A DNA stretch of 64,000 nt from Paraneptunicella aestuarii. GTDB taxonomy: Bacteria; Pseudomonadota; Gammaproteobacteria; Enterobacterales; Alteromonadaceae. The notes beneath the pieces were generated by a model, which was not told where the DNA came from, made no database searches, and saw only the letters and a program-made list of their open reading frames with translations. The stretch covers positions 4,849,534 through 4,913,533 of the forward strand of contig NZ_CP074570.1 of assembly GCF_019900845.1 (NCBI RefSeq), given 5' to 3'. The translations under genes were made by a program, and so were the position numbers. Below, one piece after another: positions 49,046 to 58,461 of the stretch; the first letter of the stretch is position 1; each line of letters starts with the position of its first letter.

Positions 49046-50940
49046 CAGGCGGACTTTCTCAGTAAACCTTGTTTTTTCAAATACACTAGCAGCAATGAAA
49101 TGGCAGCTGGCGTAACACCTGAAATTCGCGATGCTTTACCAATGGTTTCCGGCCTGGCTTCTTTTAGCTTGGCAACCACTTCATTGGATAAACCGGAAAT
49201 AACACTGTAATCAAAATCCGTTGGCAACAATGTATTTTCATTACGCTGCGTTTTAGCAATTTCGTCTTTTTGACGCTCGATATAACCCGCGTATTTGATT
49301 TGAATTTCAACCTGCTCAGCAGCTTGAACATTTTGTTCAACCAAACCAGGGCCAAATGCTTCAATTTGCATTAAGCGTTCATAGGTCATTTCCGGACGAC
49401 GGATCAATTCTTCCAGAGAATGTTCTCTAGACACCGGGTTTTTCAAATGAGGATTCAATTCAGCAACCGCTTCGTGAGCAGGATGTACCCATTGGCTACG
49501 TAAACGTTGAACTTCCAACTCAATAGCTTCAACTTTTTCGCTAAATTTCTGCCAGCGATAATCGTCGATTAAACCAATCTCTCTCGCTTTAGCAGTCAGT
49601 CGAATATCAGCATTGTCTTCACGCAACAATAGTCGATATTCAGCACGGCTGGTAAACATACGATAAGGCTCTTTTGTTCCCAGTGTTGATAAGTCATCAA
49701 CCAATACGCCGATATAAGCTTCATCACGACGCAAGGTAAAAGGATCTTTTTGTAGTGCTTGCAACGCAGCATTTGCACCTGCTAATAAACCTTGCGCACC
49801 TGCTTCTTCATAACCGGTAGTACCGTTTATCTGACCAGCGAAAAACAATCCCTGAATATGCTTGGTTTCCAGTGTTTGTTTTAAATCGCGTGGATCGAAG
49901 AAATCATACTCTATTGCGTAACCAGGTCGCACAATGTGAGCATTCTCAAAACCGCGAATAGAATGGATCAATTCAACCTGAACATCAAAAGGCAAACTGG
50001 TTGATATACCATTTGGGTAAACTTCGTTAGTAGTTAACCCTTCAGGCTCTACGAAAATCTGATGCGTATCCTTATCCGCGAAACGCATTATCTTATCTTC
50101 AATGGATGGGCAATAACGCGGGCCAATTCCTTCAATTACGCCTGTGTACATAGGTGAACGGTCAAGACCACCACGAATAATGTCGTGTGTACGTTCATTA
50201 GTGTGAGTAATGTAACAAGGGATCTGGGTTGGATGTTGAGAACGATTACCCAGAAAAGAGAATACGGGCGTTGGATTGTCACCCGGTTGTTCCTGCATAA
50301 CAGAGAAATCCAGCGTTCTGGCATCCAAACGCGCAGGCGTTCCTGTTTTTAGACGATCAACACGGAAGGGTAGCTCTCTTAAGCGTTGTGCCAATGCGAT
50401 AGAAGGAGGATCGCCCGCTCTACCACCTTTGTAATTTTCCAGACCAATATGAATAGTTCCGCCCAGGAAAGTACCTACCGTCAGTACAACCGTACTGGCT
50501 TTAAACTTCACTCCCATCTGGGTGACAACACCTGTGACACGATCATTTTCAACAATCAGATCATCACAGGACTGTTGGAACAACGTCAGGTTTTCCTGTT
50601 GTTCCAGTATTTTACGAATTGCTGCTTTGTATAGAGCACGATCCGCCTGAGCGCGTGTAGCACGTACAGCTGGCCCTTTGCTGGAATTAAGCGTTCTAAA
50701 CTGGATACCGCCAAAATCGATAGCAGTGGCCATAGCACCACCAAGCGCATCAATTTCTTTTACCAAGTGACCTTTACCAATACCACCAATGGCAGGGTTG
50801 CAAGACATTTGTCCCAACGTTTCAATGTTGTGGGATAGCAATAGGGTATTTGCACCCATTCGAGCAGATGCCAAAGCAGCTTCTGTCCCGGCATGGCCTC
50901 CACCAACAACGATCACATCAAATTGTTGTGCATAGAACAT
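49045..50940 (-). CDS. mnmG: tRNA uridine-5-carboxymethylaminomethyl modification enzyme MnmG
   Basis: 631 residues. A FAD protein that with MnmE modifies U34 of several tRNAs. FAD-binding [12 protein letters not shown] is at the N-terminus, and [11 protein letters not shown] and [17 protein letters not shown] are conserved. The frame opens at 51000, but the ATG at 50940 begins the normal [11 protein letters not shown] and was chosen. It is transcribed away from the origin. Confidence 0.97.
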   Translation of the reverse strand: MFYAQQFDVIVVGGGHAGTEAALASARMGANTLLLSHNIETLGQMSCNPAIGGIGKGHLVKEIDALGGAMATAIDFGGIQFRTLNSSKGPAVRATRAQADRALYKAAIRKILEQQENLTLFQQSCDDLIVENDRVTGVVTQMGVKFKASTVVLTVGTFLGGTIHIGLENYKGGRAGDPPSIALAQRLRELPFRVDRLKTGTPARLDARTLDFSVMQEQPGDNPTPVFSFLGNRSQHPTQIPCYITHTNERTHDIIRGGLDRSPMYTGVIEGIGPRYCPSIEDKIMRFADKDTHQIFVEPEGLTTNEVYPNGISTSLPFDVQVELIHSIRGFENAHIVRPGYAIEYDFFDPRDLKQTLETKHIQGLFFAGQINGTTGYEEAGAQGLLAGANAALQALQKDPFTLRRDEAYIGVLVDDLSTLGTKEPYRMFTSRAEYRLLLREDNADIRLTAKAREIGLIDDYRWQKFSEKVEAIELEVQRLRSQWVHPAHEAVAELNPHLKNPVSREHSLEELIRRPEMTYERLMQIEAFGPGLVEQNVQAAEQVEIQIKYAGYIERQKDEIAKTQRNENTLLPTDFDYSVISGLSNEVVAKLKEARPETIGKASRISGVTPAAISLLLVYLKKQGLLRKSA

Positions 50941-51059
50941 CTTACTTTTACCTTCACATACATATTGGTTGATTAATGGTCTTTTTAGACGGCTGGTCAA
51001 AAAAAGGGCGAATATTTTAAATGGAAAATACGTTTTGGGAAATGAATAAATTTCTGGTT

Positions 51060-51560
51060 TGAGAGAAGCACCAAATCAAGATCAAAAAGGATCTTTTAAT
51101 GTCTTAGATTATTATTTCTATTATTAAAGCAGTGGATATCTGTGGTTAACTTAAAAAAAATTAAAGAGATCAAAAAGTTACCAAGATCAAAAAATGTGAT
51201 CAAACTTTGATCAACTCGCGTATAACCTGGGATCAAATTGGGGAAATATCCACATGAGAAAAATGATCAAATTTTGATCACGGCTTAAAAATAGGTTTAA
51301 CAGAGGTTTTCCAGTGTTTTATCCACATTCAGATCAAACCTGAGATCAAAATGTGGATAAGCAATGAATATGATCAAAACTTGATCATTGGATCGCTTGC
51401 TACATATGAGATCAGTGTGTGAATAATGATCATTGTGCATAGAAGTGGATAACTTTTGATCATAGCCAAAACCGCTAATTTATTGAACAACGAGGAAAAT
51501 TGCCGATTGATTGATCATTGTTCGATCAGTGATTGATCAATAAGCGATCAGTTTTTTGTA
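51060..51560. other. Chromosomal replication origin oriC
   Basis: By eye about 21 GATC sites lie between 51080 and 51549, far above chance, as in Dam/SeqA-controlled origins; many read TGATCAAA or its complement. DnaA boxes: TTATCCACA at 51319-51327 (+), its complement at 51352-51360, TTATTCACA at 51418-51426 (-), and one-mismatch forms at 51246-51254 (+), 51444-51452 (-) and 51141-51149 (-). AT-rich stretches on the mnmG side (51095-51170) and near 51540-51620 could be the unwinding region. The whole 51001-51777 gap has no gene. A GGGAGT/ACTCCC hairpin (51727-51748) lies beyond the dnaC-like stop. Confidence 0.92.
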
Positions 51561-51777
51561 TTGTGGTTGAAGTGATTAAATTTATGGTGGTTGGTTTATT
51601 TTTAAGCACTTTGGTTGAGTGAAAATGAATGAAAAATATTCTGAAACGACAAATTAAGATCTGAATTTGTCCTCGAGTTTGCAACTTTGAGGAAATTGAT
51701 AGGGGTTAAATTGTATGTGGTAGGGCGGGAGTCAGTGAATTAACTCCCTGATTGGAATATGAGGTAGTGTGTTGCTA

Positions 51778-52560
51778 TCACGTTGAATAGTAAAAGTCGT
51801 CTTCTAAAGGCTTGCGTCGGCTAGGGCCGCTGAATTGTACTTTGTAGGTATCGTATTCCTTAATGGATTCGAAACAGTACGGGCCTAGTGCTTTCTCTAA
51901 TTCAGGCAAGCTGTGGTTAGTAATCATAATGCAGTTTTTCTTTTCAACAAGACGCTGCCTCAACAGGTTACCTAGCCAGCTTTGCGAATTCTTTTTAAGC
52001 ATGGATTCGTTAACACACACTTCATCCAGAATAAGCAGATCAACTTCTAACAGATCACGATTGATCTCACGGAATTTCTCTCCAGCATTGTCTTGTGCAG
52101 AGAAATCAAACGAAGACTGGCGCATTTCCAACAGGCTAGACAGTTGGCGATAAAGCACAGTGATTTCGTATGTATTAATCAGCTCATGAGCAATAGCGCC
52201 CGCAATGTGTGATTTGCCTCGTCCGTAATCACCGTAAAACAGCATTAAATGTGCACTGCTTTGTCGCCAAACCGGGTCGTCGTGAGCAGCAATGAAGCTT
52301 TGAGCAATGCTTACTGCTTCTATGACATCTTCACTGTCGAGTTCTAATGTATCAAACACCCATTTAGGATTGAGGTCGGAACGACCATGAAGTGATGCTA
52401 TGCGTTCTTTTCTGGCTTCTTGCTGTAGACGTTTTACATCGTTGTTGGCAAGAAGATCATAAGTTTTACGCAATGATTGATAATCAGTTGGTTTGCCTGT
52501 TGAGGGTTTTTTACCCAACGTTTTGGCAAACCTGGCAATTTTATCGTTGATGCTTTCCAC
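51778..52560 (-). CDS. DnaC-like helicase-loader ATPase
   Basis: 260 residues. An AAA+ ATPase of the DnaC/IstB type with Walker A GDYGRGKS (about residues 110-117) and Walker B LLILDEV (near 175). The arrangement DnaT-like then DnaC-like is that of the primosomal dnaTC operon, so it most likely loads DnaB. It overlaps the upstream gene by 20 bases and ends beside oriC. An IstB of a transposon is unlikely because no IstA or terminal repeats are near. Confidence 0.85.
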   Translation of the reverse strand: MESINDKIARFAKTLGKKPSTGKPTDYQSLRKTYDLLANNDVKRLQQEARKERIASLHGRSDLNPKWVFDTLELDSEDVIEAVSIAQSFIAAHDDPVWRQSSAHLMLFYGDYGRGKSHIAGAIAHELINTYEITVLYRQLSSLLEMRQSSFDFSAQDNAGEKFREINRDLLEVDLLILDEVCVNESMLKKNSQSWLGNLLRQRLVEKKNCIMITNHSLPELEKALGPYCFESIKEYDTYKVQFSGPSRRKPLEDDFYYST

Positions 52561-53191
52561 TGTATTTTTCTACCAATTTCTTTGTGTTGTCGTCGCTAAT
52601 TAGCTCAGCTTTTTTGTTCACAAGCTGAGTAGCAAGTTGTTGAGTGGGTTTATAACCAATAGCCAAACGGTTCTTTTTAATGTGTTGAACAAACTTATGT
52701 GTCCATTGGAATTGACTGAATAGAGAGTCTGGACGACCCATCCAATAAGCCACAAACTCTCCCACTTCGTCTTTATAGTAATCTTTTTCGATGATACCGA
52801 CTAGTTGCGCTAAATCCTGATACAGCGATTGATTAGGTTTCCAGTCTCGATTCATCCCTGTTTTTTGATGGTGCAGGTTATGATAATCATCTTCAGGAAG
52901 TACCATTAAGGGCAGCAATAGCTTCTGTTTATTGAAGGATTTGTCTTCAGCAATATCACTGGTGAAGTTCACTAAACCATGATTTTGCAATTCCAGAATC
53001 AACCTATTGATTTGCCTGCCACGAGTATACTTTTCTTCAGTGCTATTAAGCAGATTAGTGAGCTGTTTATAGTTGAGTTCGTTTGTTATGCCTGTTGTTG
53101 CATCGGCAATAGGGCGAATTCCCAGACAATACAGCACTCTGGCATCGTTGCTGATGCTACCATTAAGTGCTTGTAATTCAGGTTCATTCAT
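52541..53191 (-). CDS. DnaT-like primosomal protein
   Basis: 216 residues. An N-terminal helical, winged-helix-like region (about 1-85) is followed by a DnaT-type single-strand DNA-binding segment (about 115-175) with the family pattern DWKPNQSLYQDLA, EFVAYWMGRP and FQWTHKFVQHIKK. It overlaps the DnaC-like gene and begins seven bases after mioC, so mioC, dnaT-like and dnaC-like genes form an operon. Confidence 0.8.
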   Translation of the reverse strand: MNEPELQALNGSISNDARVLYCLGIRPIADATTGITNELNYKQLTNLLNSTEEKYTRGRQINRLILELQNHGLVNFTSDIAEDKSFNKQKLLLPLMVLPEDDYHNLHHQKTGMNRDWKPNQSLYQDLAQLVGIIEKDYYKDEVGEFVAYWMGRPDSLFSQFQWTHKFVQHIKKNRLAIGYKPTQQLATQLVNKKAELISDDNTKKLVEKYSGKHQR

Positions 53192-53197
53192 TAATTG

Positions 53198-53644
53198 CTA
53201 GACCAGGTCGGGGTTTTCTTCAATCCAGTTGTTTAACCATTCTACCGCAGCTTCTTCGGGAATAGGGAATTCCAAAACATCTATATGTACAGGCTCTCTG
53301 ACTAATTGCGCTTTATTGTCAGAAAGTAATTTTTGCATTTGCTTGGCACCATAGCAAAAGGTGTCGTAGCTGGTATCGCCTAATCCAACCACAGAAAATT
53401 TAACGGCGTATAAGTCTTGGTCTGCAAGCTGTTCGGAAAATGGTTGGATATTATCTGGAAGATCCCCGGCTCCATGGGTGGAAGTACAGATGATCCACAA
53501 ACCTTCCTGAGGAATATTTGATAAGTCTGGTTGTAAGTGAATCGTTGCGCTATGACCCGCATTTTCCAGCGTAGCGGCTAATTCATCCGCAACATATTCA
53601 GATGCCCCAAGCATGGAGCCTACGATTATTTGTACAGGTAGCAT
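53198..53644 (-). CDS. mioC: Flavodoxin-like protein MioC
   Basis: 148 residues, the usual MioC length. FMN-binding loops are visible (GSMLGASEYVA, CTSTHGAGDLPDN, VGLGDTSYDTFC). It reads towards oriC, as in E. coli. The ATG at 53644 has GGGA eight bases upstream; a TTG at 53656 is less likely. Confidence 0.93.
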   Translation of the reverse strand: MLPVQIIVGSMLGASEYVADELAATLENAGHSATIHLQPDLSNIPQEGLWIICTSTHGAGDLPDNIQPFSEQLADQDLYAVKFSVVGLGDTSYDTFCYGAKQMQKLLSDNKAQLVREPVHIDVLEFPIPEEAAVEWLNNWIEENPDLV

Positions 53645-53761
53645 AACTGATCCCAACTTCTGATCCTGATAATTGTGAGCAAGCTCAGTGATTACTCATT
53701 GATAGCACGGCATTGTAGAGTTGTTTGGGAAAATGGAAAGTAAAAAGGGAAATAGTAGAAT

Positions 53762-54145
53762 TTAGTGATCATACAGAGTGAAGTTATGATCAAACCAAAG
53801 CACGAAGAAAATGTCTTTTTGTCTATATCCGACCATAGGATCCTTACCGTGATACCTAAATACTAAGAAATTTTCTATATCTTCTGTTTTGAAGCGAGGA
53901 ATAGGCGCATTGATCGAAGTTTTAGGTATTTTCTCCGTACCGAGCCCATGGCGATCTGACGATTTTATATCATTCCAAGTTAAGGACTTTCTTCTAAAAA
54001 TAGCTTCGGAAAACATAGCCTTATGCTCTTGATCTAATGATGAAAAAAGTGTCGAGGCATCATGAGCAGTGGCCTTGAAGAGTGACTCATTTCTAATTTC
54101 CAAGCCTTTTAATGATTGCTTTAAAAGTATTGCCATCTCGGTCAT
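53762..54145 (-). CDS. Small conserved-looking protein of the oriC-adjacent cassette
   Basis: 127 residues, not assigned to a family. It ends in a beta-rich, aromatic stretch (YRQKDIFFVLWFD then LYDH) after a RHGLGTEKI block. The ending recalls RelE/ParE-fold toxins, but this is only an impression. It overlaps the AlbA_2/HATPase gene by 53 bases if the first ATG is used; a TTG near 54091 would reduce the overlap. Last gene of the cassette. Confidence 0.65.
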   Translation of the reverse strand: MTEMAILLKQSLKGLEIRNESLFKATAHDASTLFSSLDQEHKAMFSEAIFRRKSLTWNDIKSSDRHGLGTEKIPKTSINAPIPRFKTEDIENFLVFRYHGKDPMVGYRQKDIFFVLWFDHNFTLYDH

Positions 54146-55247
54146 CTATTAATTCAATATCAGGATAGGCTTTAATTGCGCGCTTTATTCCACTGCCAAG
54201 TCCTCGATAAGGCAAAATTTTAGGGGCAAAAGACGCTAAAATCGGGTTTCTAACATTCGAGTTGCCCATTTTGATATTTTCTATCGTTAAGTTATTGGGC
54301 AAGTGACCGGGACTCACGATTTCAATTCGATCTGCAAACACTAAAACTTTAACCGGAGCGGATATAAAGTAATCGCGATGAATAAGCGCATTAGCAATAA
54401 GCTCTTCAAGCACTATTCGCGGAATTTCTGGTTCACCTACAGAGTTGATGCTTTGTTCATTCTGCACATGGCGAATATTGGCCAGAACAAAACCCAGAAC
54501 CTTTTGGAACATATCCGACAGTTTGCCGTTAATATCCTGGCTATCGATATACTGCTCGTCTTCGATATCAACACCCGGAAAGGCCACCGCTTTTACAATA
54601 AAAATAGGTAAGCGTATTTGTGGTCGTGATGCAAACAACAAGGCGCCGCAGATGTTGAGTTGCCCGTTCTTTGCCAAATTCATGTTTTCAAGCAGTTGCA
54701 CGCGAGATACGTATTGGTCTTCAACCCGCTCGCCGTATTCCTTTTCAAAAAATGCGTCAAAAAACTCTTGGTCTATGTCTGCAACTGAACTTCCGCCAAC
54801 AGGGATCTCATCAGCATGTATCAGTGCAGCTTCTTGAAACATTCTTTGGAGTTCTTCGCGTGCGGTCACTCTGCGTTTGTCAGATCCACTTTTAACCCAG
54901 ATATACCCATTAGTATCCATGTAAGGCTTGTTCAAACCCGCTTCGACGGTGACTAACAGCACCTTCCCTGTTGGCAAAGTGAAATTCTGAGTCATTGGGT
55001 TTATGGCTGGCCTAATATTATTAGATGCAGCATTAGAGATCCGCTTGTTATGCTCTCGAATATTTTCGTCCGTCAAACCTGAAATAGATCCGTCGTCGTT
55101 TACACCAACGAGAATGTAGCCGCCTTTAGAGTTGCAAAATGCGGCCATTTCAGAGGCCAATGAGTTCTCATTATTAATGGTGGCTTTAAACTGATGCCTT
55201 GAGTCTTCACCGTTGGCAATAATGGCTAAGAGTTCTTCGGTTTCCAT
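54093..55247 (-). CDS. AlbA_2 (Schlafen-type) and HATPase-domain protein
   Basis: 384 residues. An AlbA_2/Schlafen-type N-terminal domain (about 1-130: FKATINNENSLASEMAAFCNSKGG, ILVGVNDDGSISGL, WVKSGSDKRR) is followed by a linker and a GHKL/HATPase_c_4-like domain (about 270-384: LEELIANALIHRDYF, GHLPNNLT, YRGLGSGIKRA). Such proteins are annotated as putative transcriptional regulators or RecG-like helicases and are common in defence and mobile regions. Its start overlaps the end of the PHP-ATPase gene by 22 bases. Confidence 0.85.
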   Translation of the reverse strand: METEELLAIIANGEDSRHQFKATINNENSLASEMAAFCNSKGGYILVGVNDDGSISGLTDENIREHNKRISNAASNNIRPAINPMTQNFTLPTGKVLLVTVEAGLNKPYMDTNGYIWVKSGSDKRRVTAREELQRMFQEAALIHADEIPVGGSSVADIDQEFFDAFFEKEYGERVEDQYVSRVQLLENMNLAKNGQLNICGALLFASRPQIRLPIFIVKAVAFPGVDIEDEQYIDSQDINGKLSDMFQKVLGFVLANIRHVQNEQSINSVGEPEIPRIVLEELIANALIHRDYFISAPVKVLVFADRIEIVSPGHLPNNLTIENIKMGNSNVRNPILASFAPKILPYRGLGSGIKRAIKAYPDIELIDDRDGNTFKAIIKRLGN

Positions 55248-57853
55248 GCTTCATATACCTGCTTACGTTTCTCAAAGGCTTCGGCACCACCTTCCATAAT
55301 ACTTACAATGCGTTGCTGAACTTCAGCACAGTCAATGCTGCCGTTAACTAACGCGATATGGTCATCTTGATACTCACAGGCAATCACCTGTTCAGCATCA
55401 CCCAGCACTGGAATATTGGCGTTGTGTGTCGCGAATATAAACTGGGTTGAAGGTTTAAGCTTTCTAATCAGCTTGATGACATCGTCATAGATGGTTTGGT
55501 TGTCCAAATCATCTTCTGGCTGATCAATGATCACCACGTCGTTTTCTTGCTGACTTAACACAAACAGCATCAACGCCGATGCCCGTTGACCCAATGAGTG
55601 GTGCGCCAGTGCTTTGCCGTGATACTCGATGGTAAACACATTCGGTACTTGCCAGGTTAATAAGGCTTCCAGGTTGTCTTGAAAATACTGCCAGAAGGTA
55701 TCAAAAGACCCGCCAAGCGTGCTTTTCAGTTTTTCAACATCTCGATAGGCTGATGCAAAGTCACTGTATTCATCCACCACGCTTTGCAACGTTGCCTCTC
55801 GAATACGGCTCCCTCGATATAAATCCTGGATGTGGTTAAGCATGGCAGCCTTATTTGCCTTAAATTGCGGCACAATTTTAAGGGGGGAATCAACCCGATT
55901 GATCTTGCTCAGCACCTGCTCAATAGTGCGGTACTCCTCCAGCCATAGCTCATTAAGCTGTGCTAATTCACGTTCCAGGGATTGATTCAAATTCGTATAT
56001 TGCTGCTCGTTCTTGGCTAGCGCGGCTAACATATGCTCGGCTTGGTCTAACAAGCTTTTAAGTTGTTTAAACTCCTGCGGGCTAATTGCCTGAGCACCGG
56101 CTTGCTTAAGCTCTGTGGCCAGTTTGCGTTCAATCTCGGCAAACTCTTCCTTCAGTGTCTGCTTTTTTTGCACAAAATCAGACAGCTTCTGCTGTAACAG
56201 AGCAACCGTACCGTGACCCGTTAGCACCGTTTGCTTGATGCCATCAAAGCCAGCAATCAACTGCTGGTAGGTAGCAAAAAAGTCATCAAAAAATGCCTGA
56301 TTTTGGGCAGATTTATACAACGCCTGATTTTTTAGCTCATCTTCAAAGCTGGCGACAAAACTATCGAGCTCCGAAAGATAATGCTCAGCACCTTGAATGA
56401 CTTGCTGTGCTTTGCGTTCGTCGCGGTCAAAATCAATTTGCTTTTGCAGCTTGGTCTCTACACCATGTTGCTGATAGAACTTGAGCTTAAATTCAGCATC
56501 TTGCTTTTTCTGCAACCATTCTTGCTTTTGCGTTGCCGCTCGGGTGAGGCTTTTAATCTGATTTATCGCAACTACCACCTGCTGGCGGCCTTGCTCAATT
56601 TTTTGTCGAACGGGCACCAACGCCTCGCCAAGCAGCTTTTCAATCAAGTCTTTTTCAAAGCCAGCGCCCGTGCTGGAAAGATCTTTCTGGCCAAAATAAA
56701 TCGGCTGATGCAATACCGTTTCACGCACCGACACGCCCGGTTGCAACTGATCATTCACATACACATCGGGGCGCTCACCCAATATACGGCGGATTTGATA
56801 GGACTGGCCGCGGCGGTCAATGGCGTCGATGGTAATTTTGCCGCCACTACGTAGCAAGTGTTTTACCAGCCCCTCTTTGTATTCCACATCCGACGACTTA
56901 TCGCCAAAGGGAATATTCAGCGCGTAACGTACCCCTTCCAACACGGATGATTTACCACTGCCACGAATGCCAATCAGGGTATTGAGCTCAGGCGAAAGAC
57001 AAATTTCGGTACCGCCCAAGGTACCAGCCCCTTCAAAGCGGATTTTTTGAATATAAGAATGCTTATAGCTGGGCAATTCTGCACGGACTCTGGAAGCTTT
57101 GTCTCGCAGCGCAAACTTAACCGCATCGAAGCTGAATGAACCCAGTTTTAGGTAACTTGCCTCTTTACGAGCCGCCATATCTCCAAGGTTTTTAGCATCA
57201 CAACCTTCAACTTCCGCTGGGTATAAATTACCTAATACCTGCTGAACCTTCACGCGCTCATCACGGGTGCGCACTTTTTGAAAAGCTAATGCTCTGCGTC
57301 TTACTACCTCGTTATCAAATAGCTCTTTTATTCTCCCCGGAGCAAGGCCGCCCCATAAGCCATTTGGAGCTTCAACATGAGCAAAAATGAGAAAATAATC
57401 TTTATGGAATTTATCTAACTCTCTAACAGTGCCGACAATATCGTGGTTCGAACGCGCATTTTCATCTTCAAAGTTCGCAATACCAGCAAAAGTCAGGCTA
57501 AGAAACGTCTGAATATGGTTGGTTTGTTCATTGTTGTTAAACCATTCATCCGAAAATACCACCAAGGTATGCACACCAGCCTGGCCATCCTTGATGGAAA
57601 GCTCAATACCGGGCAACAAACCAATGTCTGACCTTTTGGCTTTCTTGCGCAATGCCTTAAATTCATCTGCATCAAACTTATTATGGTTAGTGATCACACC
57701 TAACCCTATGTTAGCCATTTTCAAAGCTTCAACATAATTGCTGACAAAACGGTCTTGATCATCATTATAAGTAAACTCTTTATCAGCGCGTGTATGAAGG
57801 TGGAAGTCTGCTTTCAACCAACGGCTGCCATACGAAAAAATAGAGTTACTCAT
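55226..57853 (-). CDS. PHP-domain plus SMC-like ATPase (TrlF-type), putative defence protein
   Basis: 875 residues. An N-terminal PHP phosphoesterase domain (ADFHLHTRAD with H18 and H20, GVITNHNKFD, LLPGIELSI, LIFAHVEAP) is fused to an ABC/SMC-type ATPase split by a long coiled coil. Walker A is GIRGSGKSS (near residue 297), the signature SLGQRAS (near 740), Walker B VVIIDQPEDDLDN (near 772) and the H-loop IFATHN. The layout resembles Rad50-like and TrlF-family proteins and suggests an ATP-gated nuclease or phosphoesterase. Substrate and role are unproven. Confidence 0.85.
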   Translation of the reverse strand: MSNSIFSYGSRWLKADFHLHTRADKEFTYNDDQDRFVSNYVEALKMANIGLGVITNHNKFDADEFKALRKKAKRSDIGLLPGIELSIKDGQAGVHTLVVFSDEWFNNNEQTNHIQTFLSLTFAGIANFEDENARSNHDIVGTVRELDKFHKDYFLIFAHVEAPNGLWGGLAPGRIKELFDNEVVRRRALAFQKVRTRDERVKVQQVLGNLYPAEVEGCDAKNLGDMAARKEASYLKLGSFSFDAVKFALRDKASRVRAELPSYKHSYIQKIRFEGAGTLGGTEICLSPELNTLIGIRGSGKSSVLEGVRYALNIPFGDKSSDVEYKEGLVKHLLRSGGKITIDAIDRRGQSYQIRRILGERPDVYVNDQLQPGVSVRETVLHQPIYFGQKDLSSTGAGFEKDLIEKLLGEALVPVRQKIEQGRQQVVVAINQIKSLTRAATQKQEWLQKKQDAEFKLKFYQQHGVETKLQKQIDFDRDERKAQQVIQGAEHYLSELDSFVASFEDELKNQALYKSAQNQAFFDDFFATYQQLIAGFDGIKQTVLTGHGTVALLQQKLSDFVQKKQTLKEEFAEIERKLATELKQAGAQAISPQEFKQLKSLLDQAEHMLAALAKNEQQYTNLNQSLERELAQLNELWLEEYRTIEQVLSKINRVDSPLKIVPQFKANKAAMLNHIQDLYRGSRIREATLQSVVDEYSDFASAYRDVEKLKSTLGGSFDTFWQYFQDNLEALLTWQVPNVFTIEYHGKALAHHSLGQRASALMLFVLSQQENDVVIIDQPEDDLDNQTIYDDVIKLIRKLKPSTQFIFATHNANIPVLGDAEQVIACEYQDDHIALVNGSIDCAEVQQRIVSIMEGGAEAFEKRKQVYEAWKPKNS

Positions 57854-57973
57854 GTATAATCTACCTCATTTAAAGGTGTATTTATTTTTACCAGAATGTC
57901 TCTTTGTGTCAGCATCGTTTATTCATTTTATAATGTTGGACAAAGTTTATTGTATCTAGAAGGATTCAACTAA

Positions 57974-58189
57974 TTACGAGCTTTTAGTCTTTACTTGCTC
58001 TAAAAGCTCCTGAAGTTCGCAGTCAAATAAAAAGCAAAGTTTATCTAGAGCAACCAGATCTACCTTCTGAGCTGTTTCTCGATAAAGTAAGGTAATTGTG
58101 TTTCTACTTAGACCTGTCTCTCTGACCACGTCAGCTATTCGCATTTTGCGCTCACCCATGAGCCTTGCGAGATGGCACTTGATCACCAT
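57974..58189 (-). CDS. Small HTH transcriptional regulator
   Basis: 71 residues, essentially one XRE/Cro-type helix-turn-helix (MRIADVVRETGLSRNTITLLYR). It lies 120 bases upstream of the PHP-ATPase gene on the same strand and probably regulates the cassette. Confidence 0.8.
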   Translation of the reverse strand: MVIKCHLARLMGERKMRIADVVRETGLSRNTITLLYRETAQKVDLVALDKLCFLFDCELQELLEQVKTKSS

Positions 58190-58311
58190 TAGCCCCTAAA
58201 TATTATTTAATGGTTGATAGCATAGCAGTCTAAGCTTGAGAAGCAATTTTTTAAGTTCAAATGACAAAATTATATATCAACGGGTAACCACTTATTTCAA
58301 ATCCCGTGAAA

Positions 58312-58341
58312 CCAAAAATCGGAACCCCGCAAACGGGTTCC
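58312..58341 (-). terminator. Rho-independent terminator after mnmE
   Basis: On the minus strand a 7-bp stem (GGAACCC/GGGTTCC) with a 7-base loop is followed by GATTTTTGG, about 120 bases past the mnmE stop. It isolates mnmE from the inserted cassette. Confidence 0.7.
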
Positions 58342-58461
58342 CTTGCTTCGCAACCCTTCGGGCGATTTCTAGCTTGACTGGCTTTTAAAATAAAGCGGGA
58401 AAGTGAATAAATCAGGTTTTTTTAATTTAAGCTGGATGTTTGCTTCCTTTGTTTTACCTTG

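Noticed and set aside
51778..52560. IstB helper of an IS21-type transposon
   Set aside because: No istA or terminal repeats nearby; the overlapping DnaT-like gene and the position at oriC favour a DnaC-type loader.
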